From: Pararoseomonas baculiformis
GTDB lineage: Bacteria > Pseudomonadota > Alphaproteobacteria > Acetobacterales > Acetobacteraceae
Direction: 5' to 3'
Assembly (NCBI RefSeq): GCF_017813395.1
Contig: NZ_JAGIZB010000001.1
Location: 372,001 to 436,000 of the forward strand
Length of the DNA: 64,000 bases
How positions within the stretch are numbered: position 1 is the first letter of the stretch; each line of letters opens with the position of its first letter. Positions 60,375 through 64,000 of the stretch are shown one piece after another. The notes under the pieces were generated by a model. The model had not been told where the DNA came from, did no database searches, and worked only from the letters and a program-made list of their open reading frames with translations. Both the position numbers and the translations under genes were made by a program.

Positions 60375-61970
60375 ATGCCGCTGACCCGACGTGCCGTCCT
60401 GCAAGCCTCCGCCGTCGGCGCGGCGCTGCACCAGGCCGGTCCCGCCTTCGCGCAGACCCCCGCCGGCGTCCTGGTCGTTGCCAAGCAGATCAGCGACCTG
60501 ACCAGCGTCGATCCCGGTGAGAGCTTCGAATGGAGCGGGGCCGAGATCTGCGGCAATGTTTACCAGAAGCTGGTGACCACGCCGAACAACGACCCGGCCC
60601 GCCTGACCGGGGAGCTGGCCGAGAGCTGGGCCGTGTCGGATGACAGCCGGCGCTTCACCTTCCGGATGAAGGACGGCCCACGCTTTGCCTCCGGCAAGCC
60701 CGTCACCGCGGAGGACGCCGCCTGGTCGCTCCAGCGCGCGGTGATCCTCAACAAGTCGCCCGCCTTCATCATCAACCAGTTCGGCTTCACCCGGGACAAC
60801 GTGGCCGAGCGGATCCGCGCGACCGATCCGCGCACCCTGGTCCTCGAGACCGCCGAGCCGACGGCGCCCAGCTTCCTGCTCTTCTGCCTGTCCGCCGTGG
60901 TCGGCAGCGTGATCGAGAAGGCGGCGGCCATGGGCAATGCCCGGGGCGATGACCTCGGCAATGCCTGGCTCAAGGCCAATACGGCCGGCTCCGGCCCCTA
61001 TATGCTGCGCGCCTGGCGGGCGAATGAGAGCATCGTCATGGAGGCGAACCCTCACGCCACCGAGGCGCCCGCGACACGTCGCGTCATCATCCGCCACGTG
61101 GCTGATCCTTCCGTGCAGCTCCTCGGCCTCCAGCGCGGGGATTTCGACATCGTCCGTAATCTCGGGGCGGAGCAGATCCGGCAGGTTTCGGAGGATTCGC
61201 GCTACAGGCTGCACGCCCAGCGGCGGGCGAGCGTGATGTACCTGTCCCTGAGCCAGAAGGTGCAGGCATTCGCCCGGCCGGAGGTGCGGCAGGCCATCAA
61301 GATGGCGGTGGACTACGAGGGCATTCGCCGGAACATCGTGCCCACCACCTACGCGATCAACCAGAGCTTCCTGCCGCAGGGCCTGCCCGGCGCGCTGGCC
61401 GACACGCCCTTCCGGCAGGACCTGGCGGCCGCGCGGGCGCTGATGGCCAAGGCTGGCCTGGCCGAGGGCTTCGAGGCCAGCTTCGACTTCACGGCCGAGG
61501 CGCCCTTCATGGACATCGCCCAGGCCATCCAGGCCAATCTCGCGCAGATCGGCATCCGCCTGCGGATGAATCCCGGCGACAGCCGGCAGGTGGTCAGCCG
61601 CACCCGCGCGCGCCAGCACGAGATCGCGCTGGTGCAGTGGGGCAGCGACTATTTCGATCCGAACACCAATGCCGAGGCCTTCCTCATCAACACCGACAAT
61701 GGTGAGGATGCCCGGAACAAGACGCTCGCCTGGCGGGCGAGCTGGCCGATCCCCGAGCTGAGCGCCCGCACCCTGGCGGCGCGAAAGGAAACCGACGCCG
61801 CGAAGCGGACCGCGATGTATGAGGAGCTGCAGCGCGAGAGCCAGCGCGAGAGCCCCTTCGTGATGCTTTTCCAGCTGATCGAGAACTCTGTCACCCGCGC
61901 CGCGGTAACGGGGCTGGATACCGGCCCGATGAGCGACCGCTACCGTTATCGCGGCGTCGTCAAGGCCTGA
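60375..61970 (+). CDS. ABC transporter substrate-binding protein, family 5 (60 kb)
   Basis: A 531-residue periplasmic receptor of the peptide/nickel class. The leader LTRRAVLQASAVGAALHQA ends AFAQ. Family landmarks are FTFRMKDGPRFASGKPVTAE, the constant segment, AGSGPYMLRAWRANESIVM, and ALVQWGSDYFDPNTNAEAFL near the end. It is diverged from the 30.6 kb copy and, like it, has no permease or ATPase genes beside it. SD GGGAGAG precedes ATG 60375. The gene ends at a convergent hairpin. Confidence 0.9.
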   Translation: MPLTRRAVLQASAVGAALHQAGPAFAQTPAGVLVVAKQISDLTSVDPGESFEWSGAEICGNVYQKLVTTPNNDPARLTGELAESWAVSDDSRRFTFRMKDGPRFASGKPVTAEDAAWSLQRAVILNKSPAFIINQFGFTRDNVAERIRATDPRTLVLETAEPTAPSFLLFCLSAVVGSVIEKAAAMGNARGDDLGNAWLKANTAGSGPYMLRAWRANESIVMEANPHATEAPATRRVIIRHVADPSVQLLGLQRGDFDIVRNLGAEQIRQVSEDSRYRLHAQRRASVMYLSLSQKVQAFARPEVRQAIKMAVDYEGIRRNIVPTTYAINQSFLPQGLPGALADTPFRQDLAAARALMAKAGLAEGFEASFDFTAEAPFMDIAQAIQANLAQIGIRLRMNPGDSRQVVSRTRARQHEIALVQWGSDYFDPNTNAEAFLINTDNGEDARNKTLAWRASWPIPELSARTLAARKETDAAKRTAMYEELQRESQRESPFVMLFQLIENSVTRAAVTGLDTGPMSDRYRYRGVVKA

Positions 61971-61976
61971 TGCCTC

Positions 61977-61999
61977 GGCGGGGCCATCTAGGCCCCGCC
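61977..61999. terminator. Convergent-junction hairpin
   Basis: GGCGGGGCC-ATCTA-GGCCCCGCC, a perfect 9 bp stem that includes the SDR stop codon, between two converging genes. Confidence 0.6.
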
Positions 62000-62755
62000 C
62001 CAGTTCATCGTCAGCCCGCCATCCATCACCACGGTCTGGCCGGTGATGTATTCGGCATCGGGGCTGGCCAGGAACAGCGCCAGCTTGGCGATCTCCTCTG
62101 GCTGGCCGGCGCGGTGCCAGGGGATTTCCTTGAAGGAGGCCTCGCGCTTGGCGGGGTCGTCCAGCCGCTCCTGGGTCATGGGGGTCTGGATCAGACCGGG
62201 AGCGATGCCCACAACGTTGATCTTCCTCGGTGCCAGCTCCACCGAAAGGCTGCGGACCAGCGAGCCCAGCCCGGCCTTGGACATGCCATAGGGCGCGCTC
62301 TCATCCGTCGGCAGGTGCTGGGCGACGGAGGTGATGTTGATGATCTTGCTGCCCTCCGGCGGGTTGCCGCGCAGGAAGGCGCGGCAGCACCAGAGCGGGC
62401 CGAAGAGGTTGGTGCGGATCACCACTTCCGCATCCTCATCCGCCAGCTCGGCCACGGGCTTCTTGCCACCCATGCCCTTGCCGGCATTGTTCACCAGGAT
62501 GTCCAGCCCGCCCAGCGCGCTGCGGGCAGCATCGAAGGCCGCATCGACCGCACGGGAATCCATCACGTCCAGCCGGGTGGTGAAGGCTCGCCGGCCCGCG
62601 GATTCGATACGCCGGGCGGTTTCGCCCGCGCCCGCCTCATCCGTGTGGAAGGTGATGGCGAGGTCCGCCCCCGCCCGGGCGAAGGCCACCGCGATGGCCT
62701 GCCCGATGCCGGAATCCGCGCCCGTGATGAAGGCCCGCTTGCCCTGAAGGACCAT
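61988..62755 (-). CDS. Short-chain dehydrogenase/reductase (glucose-1-dehydrogenase type)
   Basis: A 255-residue SDR. The NAD(P) site is KRAFITGADSGIGQAIAVAF and the NNAG motif is LDILVNNAGKG. The catalytic set is Ser in KIINITSVAQHLPT, Tyr and Lys in APYGMSKAGL. PGLIQTPMT and GQTVVMDGGLTMNWGG complete the fold. It is similar in layout to glucose-1-dehydrogenase-type SDRs; the true substrate is unknown. It has its own gene unit, starting 60 bp below the small phasin-like gene. Confidence 0.9.
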   Translation of the reverse strand: MVLQGKRAFITGADSGIGQAIAVAFARAGADLAITFHTDEAGAGETARRIESAGRRAFTTRLDVMDSRAVDAAFDAARSALGGLDILVNNAGKGMGGKKPVAELADEDAEVVIRTNLFGPLWCCRAFLRGNPPEGSKIINITSVAQHLPTDESAPYGMSKAGLGSLVRSLSVELAPRKINVVGIAPGLIQTPMTQERLDDPAKREASFKEIPWHRAGQPEEIAKLALFLASPDAEYITGQTVVMDGGLTMNWGGA

Positions 62756-62815
62756 CCCGCCGCTCCTTGTGTGCCGGAGCCGATGAAGCGCCGGGCACCG
62801 AGGGCGGGTTGCGCC

Positions 62816-63088
62816 TCAACCCTTGCGGCGCAGCGTCCGCAGGTTGGCGGAAACGCGGCGGCGGGCCGGCTTGGCCGCCGCCTCCATCACCGCGGCCGGG
62901 CTTTCGCCCCGCATCGCGGCATGTCCGGCCGCGATCCAGCCATCCGCGAAGGCCTTCTGCTTCTCGATCGCCATCCGGGCCAGCTCCGCCCCGGAACTAT
63001 CGGGGCGGGCCATCAGGTCCAGGCTTCGCAGGGTGAAGACCCAGCCCGCCTGCCAGGCGAAGAGGCCCCAGTTGGCGGGGTTGTTCAT
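62816..63088 (-). CDS. Small phasin-like protein of unknown function
   Basis: A 90-residue, mostly helical protein: NWGLFAWQAGWVFTLRSLDL, then GAELARMAIEKQKAFADGW, then a basic end with RRRVSANLRTLRRKG. The pattern recalls short phasin-like or polyhydroxyalkanoate-associated proteins of alphaproteobacteria, but the match is from memory and weak. Its ATG overlaps the peroxiredoxin stop by 4 bp, so it is translated with that gene. Confidence 0.65.
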   Translation of the reverse strand: MNNPANWGLFAWQAGWVFTLRSLDLMARPDSSGAELARMAIEKQKAFADGWIAAGHAAMRGESPAAVMEAAAKPARRRVSANLRTLRRKG

Positions 63089-63567
63089 AGCTTGGCCAAC
63101 ACGGCCTCGGCGCTGCTCACCTCGAAGGCGCCCGGCTGCTCCACGCCCAGGTAGCTCACCTTCCCGTCCTTCGCGACCAGGGCGAAGCGCTGGGAACGCA
63201 CGCCCATGCCGCGGGCGGTCAGGTCCATTTCCAGGCCCAGGGCCTTGATGAAGGCGCCGGAGCCATCGGCCAGCAGCAGCAACTCGTCCTGCACGCCCTG
63301 GTCACGGCCCCAGGCCGCCATGACGAAGGCGTCGTTCACCGAGACGCAGGCCACGGTGTCCACGCCCTTGGCCTTCAGCGCCGCGGCCTGCTGGACGAAG
63401 CCGGGCAGGTGGCGGGCGGAGCAGGTGGGGGTGAAGGCCCCCGGCACGCCGAAGAGCACCACGGTCCCACTGCCGAGGAGGGTGGCGGTGTCCACCTCCT
63501 TCGGGCCTTCCGGGGTGGCCTGCATGATCTTGGTGGAGGGAATGGCGTCGCCGGTCTGGATAGGCAT
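63085..63567 (-). CDS. Peroxiredoxin (Prx5 type)
   Basis: A 160-residue thiol peroxidase that reduces peroxides with glutathione or glutaredoxin. The active-site loop is [17 protein letters not shown] with the peroxidatic Cys49. Cys74 in [12 protein letters not shown] sits where atypical family members have a resolving or extra Cys. [20 protein letters not shown] is the family's later signature. Start ATG 63567. It is divergent from the YqgE gene and coupled to the small phasin-like gene downstream. Confidence 0.93.
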   Translation of the reverse strand: MPIQTGDAIPSTKIMQATPEGPKEVDTATLLGSGTVVLFGVPGAFTPTCSARHLPGFVQQAAALKAKGVDTVACVSVNDAFVMAAWGRDQGVQDELLLLADGSGAFIKALGLEMDLTARGMGVRSQRFALVAKDGKVSYLGVEQPGAFEVSSAEAVLAKL

Positions 63568-63687
63568 GGGGGTCCTCAGGAACAGGGGGGCAGTTTCGGC
63601 GCCCGTTTCCCCTTCCTGTCAACACGCGGCTGCGCAATGCGGCACAAGCGGGTTGCAGCACCCCTTCCCTGCCGCCATCTTCCGGTC

Positions 63688-64000
63688 ATGACCCGGCGCA
63701 CGAAGGACAAGGCTCCCCCGCCCCCGATCGAGGATGAGGACGAGTTCGAGGAGATGGATGATCAGGAGGAGCAGGCCCCTCCCATCCAGCTTTCCCGCAT
63801 GGCCAAGCCCGGCCCGGCGGAGGAGGGCTGGCTCGGCGGCCAGATCCTGATCGCCATGCCCAGCATGGAGGACCCGCGCTTCGCCCGAAGCGTGATCTGC
63901 CTCTGCGCCCACTCGCCCGAGGGCGCGATGGGCATCGTGCTGAACCGCGCCATCGAGAACCTGACCTTCGACGAGCTGCTGAAGCAGCTGGACGTCACCC
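63688..64000 (+). CDS. YqgE/AlgH family protein (partial, cut by window end)
   Basis: About 104 N-terminal residues are visible. After an acidic, Pro-rich extension ([17 protein letters not shown]) the family core begins: [40 protein letters not shown], as in the UPF0301/YqgE/AlgH proteins, whose function is unclear although AlgH affects alginate production in Pseudomonas. The acidic extension of about 35 residues is unusual. ATG 63688 is taken as start. An in-frame Met ([10 protein letters not shown]) before the core is an alternative, and no strong ribosome-binding site favours either. Confidence 0.85.
   Translation, partial: MTRRTKDKAPPPPIEDEDEFEEMDDQEEQAPPIQLSRMAKPGPAEEGWLGGQILIAMPSMEDPRFARSVICLCAHSPEGAMGIVLNRAIENLTFDELLKQLDVT

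Noticed and set aside
1-64000. CRISPR arrays, insertion sequences, integrases, prophage genes, replication origin.
   Set aside because: No regular repeats, transposase motifs, phage structural genes or DnaA-box clusters were seen on either strand.

Overview
The window is a 64 kb piece of a GC-rich (roughly 70 %) alphaproteobacterial chromosome. Three things point to the Acetobacteraceae, most likely a Roseomonas-like soil or water heterotroph: the HPr kinase / RapZ / EIIA-Man / HPr / enzyme I block lying next to ahcY, the large number of tripartite-tricarboxylate (Bug/TctC) binding proteins, and mutS-glnD in tandem. This assignment is inference from gene content and codon use. I see no rRNA, tRNA, CRISPR array, insertion sequence or prophage.

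Layout. 0-9.6 kb is housekeeping on the minus strand: an endonuclease/phosphatase-fold gene cut by the window edge, a YjlB-type cupin, ftsK, ahcY with its own terminator and a candidate operator, then the regulatory phosphotransferase block (hprK, rapZ, EIIA, HPr, ptsI). 9.7-12.5 kb holds a threonine/serine dehydratase-like enzyme and a DmpA-type peptidase paired with a DUF1028 protein. 12.6-14.7 kb is a YjbH-family outer-membrane protein. 14.7-19.5 kb is a four-gene sugar/cyclitol-type operon (Gfo/Idh dehydrogenase, DUF993, TIM-barrel epimerase, Bug protein) with a TetR gene upstream and a 9+9 bp palindrome in the promoter. A 26-residue membrane peptide gene with its own terminator sits at 19.8 kb. 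20-26.4 kb carries an SMP-30 lactonase, glpK, a GST, an AEC transporter, a Bug protein and a methyltransferase. 26.4-28.1 kb is an islet of atypical composition with a lipoprotein and a frameshifted gene. 28.1-38.1 kb holds a malic enzyme, a family 5 binding protein, mutS, glnD and a small acidic protein.

38.2-55 kb is the most distinctive region. It has an IclR regulator followed by five transcription units encoding an OYE-type oxidoreductase, a lactonase, two CaiB/BaiF CoA-transferases, an HMG-CoA-lyase-like enzyme, two acyl-CoA dehydrogenases, two MaoC-type half hydratases, two MmgE/PrpD proteins and three Bug proteins. Five intergenic regions here share a 15 bp palindrome, ATTCGC-N3-GCGAAT or a close variant. 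Together they look like one IclR-controlled regulon for uptake, CoA activation, oxidation, hydration and lyase cleavage of an unidentified, probably branched, organic acid.

55-64 kb returns to housekeeping: hrcA divergent from rph-rdgB, motB-motA in reversed order, a hotdog thioesterase, a second family 5 binding protein, an SDR, a small phasin-like protein, a Prx5 peroxiredoxin, and the start of a YqgE/AlgH gene cut by the window end. Nearly every convergent gene junction carries a strong GC-rich hairpin without a U-tract.
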